From Actinopolyspora lacussalsi (GTDB lineage: Bacteria > Actinomycetota > Actinomycetes > Mycobacteriales > Pseudonocardiaceae), in NCBI GenBank assembly GCA_030803735.1, contig JAURUC010000001.1, positions 4,340,001-4,404,000 on the forward strand: a DNA stretch of 64,000 bases, written 5' to 3'. How positions within the stretch are numbered: position 1 is the stretch's first letter; each line of letters begins with the position of its first letter. Shown piece by piece: positions 1-8,233 of the stretch. The notes under the pieces are model-generated. The model did not search any database and was not told where the DNA came from. It was given only the letters and a program-made list of their open reading frames with translations. A program made the translations under genes and the position numbers.

Positions 1-205
1 GGCCACCTATCGCCTCCGGCCGGGGCGGCCGGAAATCCTCCAGCTGTTCGTCCACCCTCCCCAGCAGCCAGGAGCGCAGCACGACCACGCCGATCACCTG
101 CGAGGCCAGCACAGCGAGCGTGGCGAGCAGGGTCGCGCCGATCAGCAGCCTGCGCCGCAACGAGCGGGCACGCAGCCAGTCCGGAACAGTCACCCCACCC
201 GTCAC
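1..205 (-). CDS. Sensor histidine kinase, N-terminal part (cut by window edge)
   Basis: The frame opens with GTG at 205, sharing the GTGA overlap with the stop of the response regulator, and runs off the window after about 68 codons. The visible part has a basic stretch (LRARSLRRR) and then one hydrophobic segment of about 25 residues (from LLIGATLL to VVVLRSWLL), the usual start of an HK with a periplasmic sensor loop. No HAMP, HisKA or ATPase domain is inside the window, so the kinase assignment rests on the overlap with an OmpR-type regulator. Translational coupling means the pair is made together and probably signals from the membrane. Confidence 0.7.
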   Translation of the reverse strand, partial: MTGGVTVPDWLRARSLRRRLLIGATLLATLAVLASQVIGVVVLRSWLLGRVDEQLEDFRPPRPEAIGG

Positions 206-945
206 GACGGCGCCGTCCCGGCGTGTTCCCGCGGTAGCCGGAGGCAGTAGCCGACGCCGCGCACGGTGTGTATCAGCGGCGGCTCGAACCGGTCGATCTT
301 GCGCCGCAGGTACCGCACGTAGGTCTCCACGATCCTGCCGTCACCGGCGAAGTCGTAGTTCCACACCTGATCGAGGATCTGGGTCTTGCTGACCACCCGC
401 GTCGCGTTCGTCATCAGATATGACAGCAGGTTGAACTCGGTGGGCGAGAGCTGGATGTACTCGCCCGCCCGGTGAACCTCGTGCGCCGCCTGGTCCAGTT
501 CCAGATCGGCGTAGCGCAGGGTGTCGGAGTCCGCCGCACCAGTGCTGCCCTCCTCGTGGCCGGTGCGCCGGAGGATCGCCCGGATGCGCAGCAACACTTC
601 GTCCAGGCTGAACGGTTTGGTGACGTAGTCATCGCCACCGGCCGACAACCCCTCGATGCGGTCGTCGACCTCGGTGCGTGCGGTGAGGAACAGCACGGGC
701 GTCTCCAACCCGGCGGCCCGCAGCCCGCGGGTCACCGCGAATCCGTCCAGATCGGGCAGCATCACGTCGAGCACCACCAGGTCGGGGCGGAAACGTTGCG
801 CCTCCACGAGCGCCTGCTGCCCGGTCTCGGCGACGCCGACGGTGTAGCCGGCGAGCCGCAGCGTCGACTCCAACAGGATGCGGATACTCGATTCGTCCTC
901 GACGACCAGGATCCGCCGCTCGACGGCCGCGTCGGATTCGCCCAT
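202..945 (-). CDS. OmpR/PhoB-family response regulator
   Basis: A 247-aa two-domain DNA-binding regulator. The receiver domain starts at ILVVEDESSIR, has the phospho-acceptor Asp in VVLDVMLPDLDG and the conserved Lys in YVTKPFSLDEVL. It is followed by a winged-helix trans_reg_C domain (LSPTEFNLLSYL, RIVETYVRYLRRKI, HTVRGVGYCL). I chose the ATG at 945 (MGESDAAVE) because a longer frame from 1044 would overlap the glycosyltransferase gene and adds non-conserved sequence. The gene lies 22 bp downstream of that glycosyltransferase and overlaps the kinase by GTGA, so all four minus-strand genes from 4608 leftward look like one operon. Cell-envelope glycosylation is a plausible target (inference). 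Confidence 0.9.
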   Translation of the reverse strand: MGESDAAVERRILVVEDESSIRILLESTLRLAGYTVGVAETGQQALVEAQRFRPDLVVLDVMLPDLDGFAVTRGLRAAGLETPVLFLTARTEVDDRIEGLSAGGDDYVTKPFSLDEVLLRIRAILRRTGHEEGSTGAADSDTLRYADLELDQAAHEVHRAGEYIQLSPTEFNLLSYLMTNATRVVSKTQILDQVWNYDFAGDGRIVETYVRYLRRKIDRFEPPLIHTVRGVGYCLRLPREHAGTAPS

Positions 946-967
946 GCTGTTCTTCCCACTCGGTCTT

Positions 968-3244
968 TCACTCACACTCGTACAGCGTCGACGACTGCCC
1001 CGTGCCCGAACTCGATCCGCCCGAACCGGATCCGGACGCGTCACCGTCGTCGCTGTTCTGACTGCCGGTCTGACTCCGGTTGTCGGTCTCGCTCTGACTG
1101 TCGCTCAGATATTCGGAGGAATCCACCTCGGAGCAGTTCTGCTCGATCCACTCGCTCCGCTGTTGGGAGTAGCCACCGCCACCGGGGCCGCCGCCCCGGC
1201 CGCCGCCACCGGGACCACCGCCCGAACCGAGGACGTACCGCAGTTCGCCGTTGTCGGTCCACTCCGCCAACTGTGACACCGAGGGAGCGTTGTCACTGCC
1301 GGTGAAACCGCCCATTCCGATGACCGTGGCGTCACTGTGCAGGATATATGACGAGGCCGACATGGAGCCGCCGCTGATCGCCAGCTTGATGCGAGCCGAT
1401 CCCGAATGCTGGATCGCGTAGTCCAGGACCGCCTGTTGCCGGTCGCTCAGCGAGGTGCCACCCCGGCCTCCTCCCGGTCCGCCACCTGCCGGGAAACCAC
1501 CGGATCCGTTGCCGCCCCGACCACCTCCGGGACCGCCACCGCCGAAACCGCCCATGCTCGACGGTCCGGCCGTCGGGTTGGTTCCTCCCATGCCGGTGGA
1601 TCCTCCGGCCGGTTCGCTGATCGCCCAGGCACCCGGCGCCAGTAGCACGGCCACCATCGAGCACGCCGCGGCCAGCGGCAACAGCCGCGACCACTTCCAG
1701 CCTACGGCCAGCAGCACGACGGCCAGCGCCCCGACACCGAGCACCGCCCAGGCCAGCCAGCCCATCCAGTCGGGAGTGCGTCGGATGATCACTGCCGCCC
1801 AGCAGACGGTCGCCACCACACCGAGCATGCCCGCGGCGGGTACCCAGCGGGACCCAGCACGATGGGCGCGCACCAGCAGCACCACCAGACCGCCGCACAG
1901 CGCGGCGACCGCGGGCGCGAGCTGTGTCGTGTAGTAGGGATGGATCGTGCCCTGCTGGAACGAGAAGACCGCCCCGCAGATCAGCAGCCACAGTCCCCAG
2001 AGTGCCCAGCCGCCCGCGGCCAGTGGTTGTCCCACGGTTCGATCACCGCTGCGCCGCAACACGCCGACCGTGATGGCCAGCAGCAGCGCGATCAGGCACA
2101 GCGGCAGCAGCCAACTGATCTGGCCGGCCAGCTGGTCGTTGAAAAGCCGCAGCGGCCCGGCGCTCCCCGCGAAACCACCGCCCTGGCCGCCGCCTCCGCC
2201 CGGGAAGCCGCCGCCTCCACCGGGAAGCTCACCCGTGCCGCCGGGAAGACCGTTCGAACCGTTCGCCGAGCCACTGTCGGAACCGTTACCGGACCCGGTG
2301 GCGCCGCCACCCGGACCGCCGGTGCCTCCGCCGCCGGGACCCTCGCCGCCGAACACGCGGCCGAGGCCGTTGTAGCCGATGACCAGGCTCCACGCCGAGC
2401 CGTCCTCACTGCCACCGATGTAGGGGTGGTTGCCCGGCCAGAGATCGACCATCGCCACCCACCACAGCGACGACACGAGCAGCGACACCGCCGCCGCCCC
2501 CAACTGCGCCAGCTTCGTTCCCCAGCCGAACCGGGAGCCGATCAGCCAGACCACGGCGAAAGCGGGCACGACCATCCAGGCGGCCAGCATCTTCGTGAGG
2601 AAGCCGCAGCCGATCAGTGCCGCCGATCCGCACAGCCACAGCGTGGCGTTCCTACCGCGGTTGGCCTGCGACGCGCGGGTCAGCGCGTAGGCGGCAGCCA
2701 CCAGGAACAGCATCAGCAGCGGGTCCGGGTTGTTGTCCCGGTTGATCGCCACCGTGATGGGGGTCAGCGTCAGCACCAGGGCCGCGATCAGCGCCGCGCT
2801 CTCACCGGCCCAGCGCCGTACCGTGCGGTGCAGCAACAGCACGGTGAGCACGCCCTCGACCACCTGCGGCAGGATGAGCGCCCAGCCCTGCATGCCGAAG
2901 ATCTTGCTGCTGATCACCTGCGGCCACAGCGCGGCGGGTGGTTTGTCGACGGTGACTACCCCTGCCGGGTCGAACGACCCGAACAGGAAGTTCACCCAGC
3001 TCTCGCCCATCGACTTCACCGCGGCCGAGTAGTAGGTGTTTCCCCAGCCCAGCGAGCCGATCGCCCAGCCGTACAGTCCGGCCGCGAGTACTAGGATCGC
3101 CGCCAGCGCTATCTTCGACCACAGTGGGCCGCTCGCGGCGCGATGGTCGGTGGGGCGCTGTTCACCTACTCCGGAGTCACCTACTCCGGGTTCACCTCCC
3201 CCGGCCGCATCGGTGATGGTTCCCGATATCCGCGTGGAACCCAT
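968..3244 (-). CDS. Polytopic ArnT/PMT-like glycosyltransferase (GT39/GT83-like)
   Basis: A membrane glycosyltransferase of about 758 aa. The N-terminal half has the GT-C pattern: a first TM helix, then an acidic/aromatic loop (GWGNTYYSAAVKSM) and VDKPPAALW, typical of PMT_2 proteins that use polyprenyl-phosphate sugars. About 10-12 TM helices are visible. Two long Gly-rich low-complexity loops (GGGGTGGPGGG-type) lie in the middle and near the C-terminus, and the tail is Ser/Gly rich. A TTG at 3277 overlaps the upstream stop as TTGA, but the ATG at 3244 has a GGAGG about 10 nt upstream, so I prefer it. The upstream GT2-GtrA enzyme would supply the lipid-linked sugar, so the two probably act in one pathway (inference). 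Confidence 0.85.
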   Translation of the reverse strand: MGSTRISGTITDAAGGGEPGVGDSGVGEQRPTDHRAASGPLWSKIALAAILVLAAGLYGWAIGSLGWGNTYYSAAVKSMGESWVNFLFGSFDPAGVVTVDKPPAALWPQVISSKIFGMQGWALILPQVVEGVLTVLLLHRTVRRWAGESAALIAALVLTLTPITVAINRDNNPDPLLMLFLVAAAYALTRASQANRGRNATLWLCGSAALIGCGFLTKMLAAWMVVPAFAVVWLIGSRFGWGTKLAQLGAAAVSLLVSSLWWVAMVDLWPGNHPYIGGSEDGSAWSLVIGYNGLGRVFGGEGPGGGGTGGPGGGATGSGNGSDSGSANGSNGLPGGTGELPGGGGGFPGGGGGQGGGFAGSAGPLRLFNDQLAGQISWLLPLCLIALLLAITVGVLRRSGDRTVGQPLAAGGWALWGLWLLICGAVFSFQQGTIHPYYTTQLAPAVAALCGGLVVLLVRAHRAGSRWVPAAGMLGVVATVCWAAVIIRRTPDWMGWLAWAVLGVGALAVVLLAVGWKWSRLLPLAAACSMVAVLLAPGAWAISEPAGGSTGMGGTNPTAGPSSMGGFGGGGPGGGRGGNGSGGFPAGGGPGGGRGGTSLSDRQQAVLDYAIQHSGSARIKLAISGGSMSASSYILHSDATVIGMGGFTGSDNAPSVSQLAEWTDNGELRYVLGSGGGPGGGGRGGGPGGGGYSQQRSEWIEQNCSEVDSSEYLSDSQSETDNRSQTGSQNSDDGDASGSGSGGSSSGTGQSSTLYECE

Positions 3245-3273
3245 GTGGTTGTCGTCCTCCGTTGTTTCGGTAC

Positions 3274-4608
3274 TCAATTCGTCTCACCACTTTCCTGCCG
3301 TGGTGAGCTGGAGTCGTCGTGGCGGAACACCGTTGTCCGCAGCAACAGGAAACGAATGGCGGTGACCAGTACGGAAGCGCATGCCAGCACCACGGATTCC
3401 GCGGCGGGGGAGGCGTCGCCCGCCGCCGAGTCGTAGAGCAGTACGGCCGCCGAGGTCACCAGGTAGCCGAGCAGGAACAGCCCGCCCGCGCCGATGTGGG
3501 CCCGGCCCAAACCGGTCTTGGAGTCCCGGAAGGACAACCTCCGGTTCGCCTCCGTGTTCATAATCGTCAGCACCAGCAGTGAGACGAAGTTGGCCGCCAC
3601 GGCGGGCCACCACTGGCGCAGCAGCCAGTACAGCACCGCCTGGCCGATGGTGCAGAACACCCCGATCAGCGCGAAGTAGCCGAGCTGTCCGAACAGCCGG
3701 GAGCGCTTGGACTCCGGCGCCAGCACCGCGTCGGGGTGCTCGGAGGTGACCGGACCGCGCGGGGGGACGGCGACCCGGGCGGCACCGGTGCGTTTGCGGC
3801 GGGCGATCCGCCAGAGCCCGCGCAGATCGTCCACGGCGGTGTTGAACACCTTCACCCTGCTGTCGGTGTCCTCGACCCAGTCGACCGGAACCTCGTGGAT
3901 CCGCAGGCCGTTGTGCTCGGCCAACAGCAGCAGTTCGGTGTCGAAGAACCACTCGTCGTCGTTGGTGGCGTGCAGCAGCGGGCGCAGCGCCGAGGTACGG
4001 ACGGCCTTGAAACCGCACTGGGCGTCGCTGAAGCGACTGCCGTGCGTGAGCCTGATCAGCTTGTTGTAGCAGCGCGAGATCAGCTCGCGCCGGGGCCCCC
4101 GGACCGTGCGGGCCGCGGGGGCGAGCCTGCTGCCGATGGCCATGTCGGAGTGACCGCTGGCCAGCGGCGCGACCAGCGGCAGCAGGCCGTCCAACCCGGT
4201 GGACAGGTCCACGTCCATGTAGACCGCGATGTCGGCGTCGGTGTTTCCCCAGGCCGTGCGAAGCGCGAGCCCGCGTCCCTTGCGATCGAGCCGCAGGCAG
4301 TCGACCCCCCTCATCTCCTCCGAGAGCTGTTCGGCCAGCTCGGGGGTGCTGTCGGTGCTGGCGTTGTCCACGATCGTGATGCGCCAGGGAAACGGGAAGT
4401 CGTTTCGCAGCCGTTCGTGCAACGTCGTGACACAGCCGCGCAGCGCGCGCTCCTCGTTGTGGACCGGGATGACGATGTCCACCGTGCTCGGGCCCAGCGG
4501 CGGGGAGGTGGTTTCCGGGGAGGCTCGTTCGGTCGTCCCGACCGGCTCCTCGTAGGGAAACTGGAACGTCGCCCCGCAGCGCTCGGGGCTCGTCGGACTC
4601 GCGGTCAT
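3274..4608 (-). CDS. Bifunctional GT2 glycosyltransferase / GtrA-like membrane protein
   Basis: A 444-aa fusion. Residues about 45-270 are a dolichyl-phosphate-mannose-synthase-like GT2 domain (VDIVIPVHNEERAL, VDNASTD, the DxD region VYMDVDLSTGLDG, and a GFKAVR/WFFDTELL block). Residues about 310-435 carry four TM helices of the GtrA type (LGYFALIGVFCTIGQAVLYW and on), which anchor such enzymes and are thought to flip the lipid-linked sugar. The likely product is a polyprenyl-phosphate hexose for the GT-C enzyme encoded just downstream. ATG at 4608 is the only sensible start. It heads the four-gene operon running leftward. Confidence 0.88.
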   Translation of the reverse strand: MTASPTSPERCGATFQFPYEEPVGTTERASPETTSPPLGPSTVDIVIPVHNEERALRGCVTTLHERLRNDFPFPWRITIVDNASTDSTPELAEQLSEEMRGVDCLRLDRKGRGLALRTAWGNTDADIAVYMDVDLSTGLDGLLPLVAPLASGHSDMAIGSRLAPAARTVRGPRRELISRCYNKLIRLTHGSRFSDAQCGFKAVRTSALRPLLHATNDDEWFFDTELLLLAEHNGLRIHEVPVDWVEDTDSRVKVFNTAVDDLRGLWRIARRKRTGAARVAVPPRGPVTSEHPDAVLAPESKRSRLFGQLGYFALIGVFCTIGQAVLYWLLRQWWPAVAANFVSLLVLTIMNTEANRRLSFRDSKTGLGRAHIGAGGLFLLGYLVTSAAVLLYDSAAGDASPAAESVVLACASVLVTAIRFLLLRTTVFRHDDSSSPRQESGETN

Positions 4609-4782
4609 GGCTCCTCTAACGCGAAGGTCGGTTCGGCTCTGTGTCTGAACGGATGGGGGAACATCCGTGGGCCCGGTACCGACTCTGGTCCGTTCAACTG
4701 GGTGCGGGCGGGGGCGCGACTGGGAATTCGCCGAGAGTCCCTGGCGATGCTTCGACGGTGCGGCTCGCGTAGGTGGTTACTT

Positions 4783-4949
4783 GGCGGAACCTCTCGCACG
4801 GCTCTCGCTGCGGGGGTGGCCGGAGTTCGCCCTGCGGGGGTGTTCGGAGCTCGGCTCCGCGTCGAGGCGGCGCGGCGATTTCGCGAGAAATTGACGCCGG
4901 CCTCCACCGTGCCGCCCCACTGGCGCGGCGATTTCGTGGGAATTTGACG
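4783..4949. repeat. Dispersed motifs in the 4609-4951 intergenic gap
   Basis: The 343-bp gap between two divergent genes has no gene I can support. It holds one copy of a GCGGAACCTCTCGC...GGCTCTCGCTGCGG motif (4783-4813) and two copies of a second motif: an ATTTCGCGAGAAAT core followed by TGACG (4876-4898) and a degenerate copy (4929-4949). Both motifs recur together at 9871-9960 and 51423-51595, and the second alone at 45347 and 17107. The last copy lies directly before the NUDIX start. Confidence 0.6.
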
Positions 4950-4951
4950 TC

Positions 4952-5434
4952 GTGGTCAGAACCAGCGCCGGGATACTGGTCTTCCGGAGACGCGAGAGTG
5001 GTGCCGAGGTGCTGCTCGGTCACATGGGCGGACCCATCTGGGAAAACCGCGACCAGGGGGCCTGGTCGGTGCCCAAGGGTGAGTACACCCCCGAGGAGTC
5101 GGCCTGGAAGGCAGCCAGGCGGGAGTTCCGCGAGGAGCTGGGGATGGATCCGCCCGCCGGGCGTTTCGAGTCGCTGGGCAGCGCGCGGCAGTCGGGTGGC
5201 AAGGTCGTCACGGTCTGGGCGGTGCCGGGCGAGATCGATCCGCGTTCGATGGTGCCCGGCACCTTCACGATGGAGTGGCCGAAGGGGTCGGGTCGGCTCC
5301 GGGAGTTCCCGGAGCTCGACCGCGTAGCCTGGTTCGACCTGGATCGGGCGAGTCGCCGAATCCTGCCCGCCCAGCGGGTGTTCCTCGAACGGCTCTCGGA
5401 CCTGCTCGAAGCCGATCCGGGTGAGTGGGACTGA
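4952..5434 (+). CDS. NUDIX hydrolase
   Basis: A 160-aa protein with an intact Nudix box: Gly at the start of GEYTPEESAWKAA, then REFREELGM, matching GX5EX7REUXEEXGU. The N-terminal SAGILVFRRR and the WENRDQGAWSVPKG segment resemble the family that handles NTP-like or Ap4A-like substrates, but the substrate cannot be read from the sequence. GTG at 4952 starts the conserved N-terminus directly, with only a weak GGGAA upstream. It is monocistronic and convergent with the thioesterase gene. Confidence 0.9.
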   Translation: MVRTSAGILVFRRRESGAEVLLGHMGGPIWENRDQGAWSVPKGEYTPEESAWKAARREFREELGMDPPAGRFESLGSARQSGGKVVTVWAVPGEIDPRSMVPGTFTMEWPKGSGRLREFPELDRVAWFDLDRASRRILPAQRVFLERLSDLLEADPGEWD

Positions 5435-5488
5435 CCGGCTGTCGAGAGCTTCGGGGCGCTGGCCGTCGTTGCTGGGACGGCCTCGAGC

Positions 5489-5944
5489 TCAGGAGTCGTT
5501 CGGCCGCAGCGTCCAGTACACCGTCATCTCGCCGGTCGTGTTGTGCTCGCCGTCCCGGATGGTGCAGTGCACCGGGAACTCGGGGCGGGTTCCGCCGTCG
5601 AGTTCGGCGCGCACCTCGTCGATCTCACGGCCGAGTACCGCTTCGGCGGTCAGGTCGCCGAGTGCCAGCTTGCGGTAGGCGATCTCGGATCGGGTCACGA
5701 GTGGCGTGGCGCGGTCCAGCAGCGGGGTGAACGCGGCGAGTGTCACCGCGCCCGAGGCGGTCTCGGCCAGCCCGAACATCACGGCGGCGTGCGGGCCGCC
5801 CACGTGGTTCCGCTGTTCCGCGACATCGCGCAGCGAGCACACGACTCGCTGCCGCTCCAGCTCGGAGAACTCGATCCCCGCGGTGGAAACCCAGGGCACG
5901 GTCTTGTTCATCGCGTCGGCTACCCAGTCGAACTCGGAGGTCAT
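5489..5944 (-). CDS. Hotdog-fold thioesterase (PaaI/DUF4442-like)
   Basis: A 151-aa single-domain protein. The HVGGPHAAVMFGLAETASGAV segment is the hotdog helix with the His/Asn region usual for PaaI/DUF4442 proteins, followed by SEIAYRKLALGDLTAEA and IRDGEHNTTGEMTVYWTLR strands. It would hydrolyse acyl-CoA thioesters in the cytoplasm; the acyl group is unknown. The start is ATG at 5944. It is convergent with the NUDIX gene and divergent from the antiporter gene. Confidence 0.8.
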   Translation of the reverse strand: MTSEFDWVADAMNKTVPWVSTAGIEFSELERQRVVCSLRDVAEQRNHVGGPHAAVMFGLAETASGAVTLAAFTPLLDRATPLVTRSEIAYRKLALGDLTAEAVLGREIDEVRAELDGGTRPEFPVHCTIRDGEHNTTGEMTVYWTLRPNDS

Positions 5945-6172
5945 ACCGCGTTATGTTACTGTACGGTAGCTTTCTTGGGTAGTACCGGTGTGCGGCGCCA
6001 CCCGCCGCGGTGCCGGTGGCACGGGCTCCCGCCGCACCACGGTGGTCGCGCCGCTGCCGCGCGTTTCCGGTGATCTTGGTGTACTGGATGACCGACCCAC
6101 CGTTGCGTGACGACGCGCGTGCCGGTGCTCGCCACCGCCAACGTCGGCATCCGACCGAGAATCGGGGACGAG

Positions 6173-7669
6173 ATGAGCCTGCAGGAGCTCTACCTGGCCC
6201 TTTTCGCGGGCGGTGTGGTGCTGCTGGCGAGCATCATCGCCACCAGGTTCGCCGCCCGGATCGGGCTGCCCAGCCTGTTGCTGTTCCTGGTGCTGGGAAT
6301 GCTACTGGGGGAGGACGGGCTGGGCATTCAGCTCGACGATCCGCAGTTCGCCCAGAACCTCGGCACCGCCGCGTTGGCCGTCATCCTGGTAGAGGGCGGG
6401 CTGACCACCAAGTGGTCCGACGTGTCCAAAGTGCTCGCCCCCGCCGGTGTGCTGGCCACGCTCGGCGTCGGAATCAGCGCGGGGATAACGGCGCTGGCGG
6501 CGAATCTGCTGCTGGGGCTCGACTGGCAGCTGGCGCTGCTGCTCGGCGCCATCGTGTCCTCCACCGACGCGGCGGCGGTGTTCTCGGTGCTGCGCGTACT
6601 GCCGATCCCCAGGCGCGCCGCCGGGCTGCTCGAGGCCGAGTCCGGTTTCAACGATGCGCCGACGGTGATCCTCGTCATGCTGCTCAGCTCCACCCCGTTG
6701 CTGATGGGCCCGTGGCACGTGGTGGGCTCGTTGCTCTACCAACTCGGGGCCGGAGCGCTGTTCGGGCTGCTGCTCGGGAGTATCGGGGCCCTCGTGCTGC
6801 CGCGGATAGCGCTGCCCGCCTCGGGGCTGTATCCGCTGGCCACATTCGGCCTGGGGGCGCTGGCGTTCGCCGCGGCGGGAGTGGCGCAGGCGAGCGGATT
6901 CATCGCCGCCTACCTCGCGGGTGTGGTGCTGGCCAACACCGGACTGCCGCACCGCTCGGCGACTCGCTCGTTCGCCGAGGGGCTCGGTTGGCTGGCTCAG
7001 ATCGGACTGTTCGTGTTGCTGGGGCTGCTGGTCGATCCCAGCGAGCTCTACCACGAGGTGCTGTCCGCGCTCGTGATCGGATCCGTGCTGCTGTTGGTGG
7101 CGCGTCCGTTCGCGGTGGCGGGCTCGCTGTTGCCGTTCCGGGTTCCCTGGCGCGAGCACGCCTTCCTGTCCTGGGCGGGGTTGCGCGGAGCCGTTCCCAT
7201 CGTGCTGGCCACCTTCCCGGTGGTCGCCGGGGTGCGGGGCAGTGATCGACTGGTCGACATCGTTTTCGTACTGGTCGTCGTCTTCACCCTCGTGCAGGGG
7301 CCTAGCCTGCGTCCGGTGGCGCGGCTGCTGGGGATCATCACCCCGGAGGGGGCCCGTGAGGTGCGGGTCGAGTCGGCACCGCTGGACGTGCTCGACGCGG
7401 AGCTGTTGACCGTCTCCGTCCCGGAGGGCTCGCGGCTGCACTACGTCACGGTCATGGAGCTGCAGCTGCCCGAACCGAGCGTGATCGCCCTGCTGATCCG
7501 CCGCGGATCCGTGTTCGTGCCGCAACCCGAGAGCAGGATCGAAATCGGTGACCAGCTGCTGATCGTGACCACCAGCGCCAAGCGCGCGGCGACCGAACGC
7601 AGGCTCCGTGCCGTGGGACGCCGGGGGCGGTTGGCCTACTGGTTCGGTGAGTACGGTGAACTCGCCTAG
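6173..7669 (+). CDS. K+/H+ antiporter, CPA1 family with TrkA-C domain
   Basis: A 498-aa NhaP2-type exchanger. Residues about 1-395 form the Na/H-exchanger membrane domain with about 12 TM helices; the conserved GMLLGEDGLG, TDAAAVFSVLR and SGFIAAYLAGVVLAN blocks are visible. Residues about 410-485 form a TrkA-C ligand-binding domain (LTVSVPEGSRLHYVTV to IEIGDQLLIVTT). I start it at the ATG at 6173, which has GGGGA six bases upstream and begins at the first TM helix; the frame extends upstream to 6107 without conserved sequence. It exports K+ or Na+ in exchange for protons across the cytoplasmic membrane. Confidence 0.9.
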   Translation: MSLQELYLALFAGGVVLLASIIATRFAARIGLPSLLLFLVLGMLLGEDGLGIQLDDPQFAQNLGTAALAVILVEGGLTTKWSDVSKVLAPAGVLATLGVGISAGITALAANLLLGLDWQLALLLGAIVSSTDAAAVFSVLRVLPIPRRAAGLLEAESGFNDAPTVILVMLLSSTPLLMGPWHVVGSLLYQLGAGALFGLLLGSIGALVLPRIALPASGLYPLATFGLGALAFAAAGVAQASGFIAAYLAGVVLANTGLPHRSATRSFAEGLGWLAQIGLFVLLGLLVDPSELYHEVLSALVIGSVLLLVARPFAVAGSLLPFRVPWREHAFLSWAGLRGAVPIVLATFPVVAGVRGSDRLVDIVFVLVVVFTLVQGPSLRPVARLLGIITPEGAREVRVESAPLDVLDAELLTVSVPEGSRLHYVTVMELQLPEPSVIALLIRRGSVFVPQPESRIEIGDQLLIVTTSAKRAATERRLRAVGRRGRLAYWFGEYGELA

Positions 7670-8233
7670 CAGCAAATGCTTTACACCTTCGGGTGAGCAT
7701 CGGGCGCGTCCCACGAGCTTTCCTCGGGTTTTTCGGTACCGTATTTCCCGATTTTCCTGGTCGTTGGGAAAACTGTCAACTCCGTGCGCACCGCGAAATC
7801 TCCGTGATGCGTGCGGCGGAAAGGCCGACGCTGTGAATCGATTCGTTCCTACCGATGAGTAAGGGTTTCGTGTTGTGACAACAGTATTAAAGTCCCCGGT
7901 GTCCGGAGTGGATCGTGTTTCCGCGCCGGTTCGATGCGGATCTCCGCGCGATTCTCCGGAGTTCTCCAAATCCCGTCGCGAATGCGGTGGGCACGAGGGT
8001 TGGTTGCCACCGTCCAGGCCCGGCCGTCAGTGAATTCCGGGAACGGCGAATTCCATTCCCTAAGTACCCGTACCTACGGTTCCACGGATTGTTCCTCGGC
8101 GATCGTGGGCCGATCGTTCTGGGCACTGTTCACCGCCACTTCACCGGAGTCGGGTGCCGAAGACCCCGGGGCGTGCGCGGTGGACGGAAACCGTTCCCGC
8201 CGCTCGACAGCGGCGCGATCAGCAGGAGGAACG
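7670..8233. other. 564-bp gap before the subtilase gene
   Basis: No gene is supported here. The left 250 bp are noticeably less GC-rich than the surroundings, which suggests regulatory DNA. The only certain element is AGGAGGA at about 8224-8230, an almost ideal ribosome-binding site four bases before the subtilase ATG. Open frames through the gap have no conserved content and merge into the signal peptide region. Confidence 0.5.

Noticed and set aside
6302..7969. A 555-codon minus-strand frame opposite the antiporter gene
   Set aside because: Composition is Gln/Arg/His-rich as expected for an antisense frame, and the plus strand carries a clear CPA1 protein.
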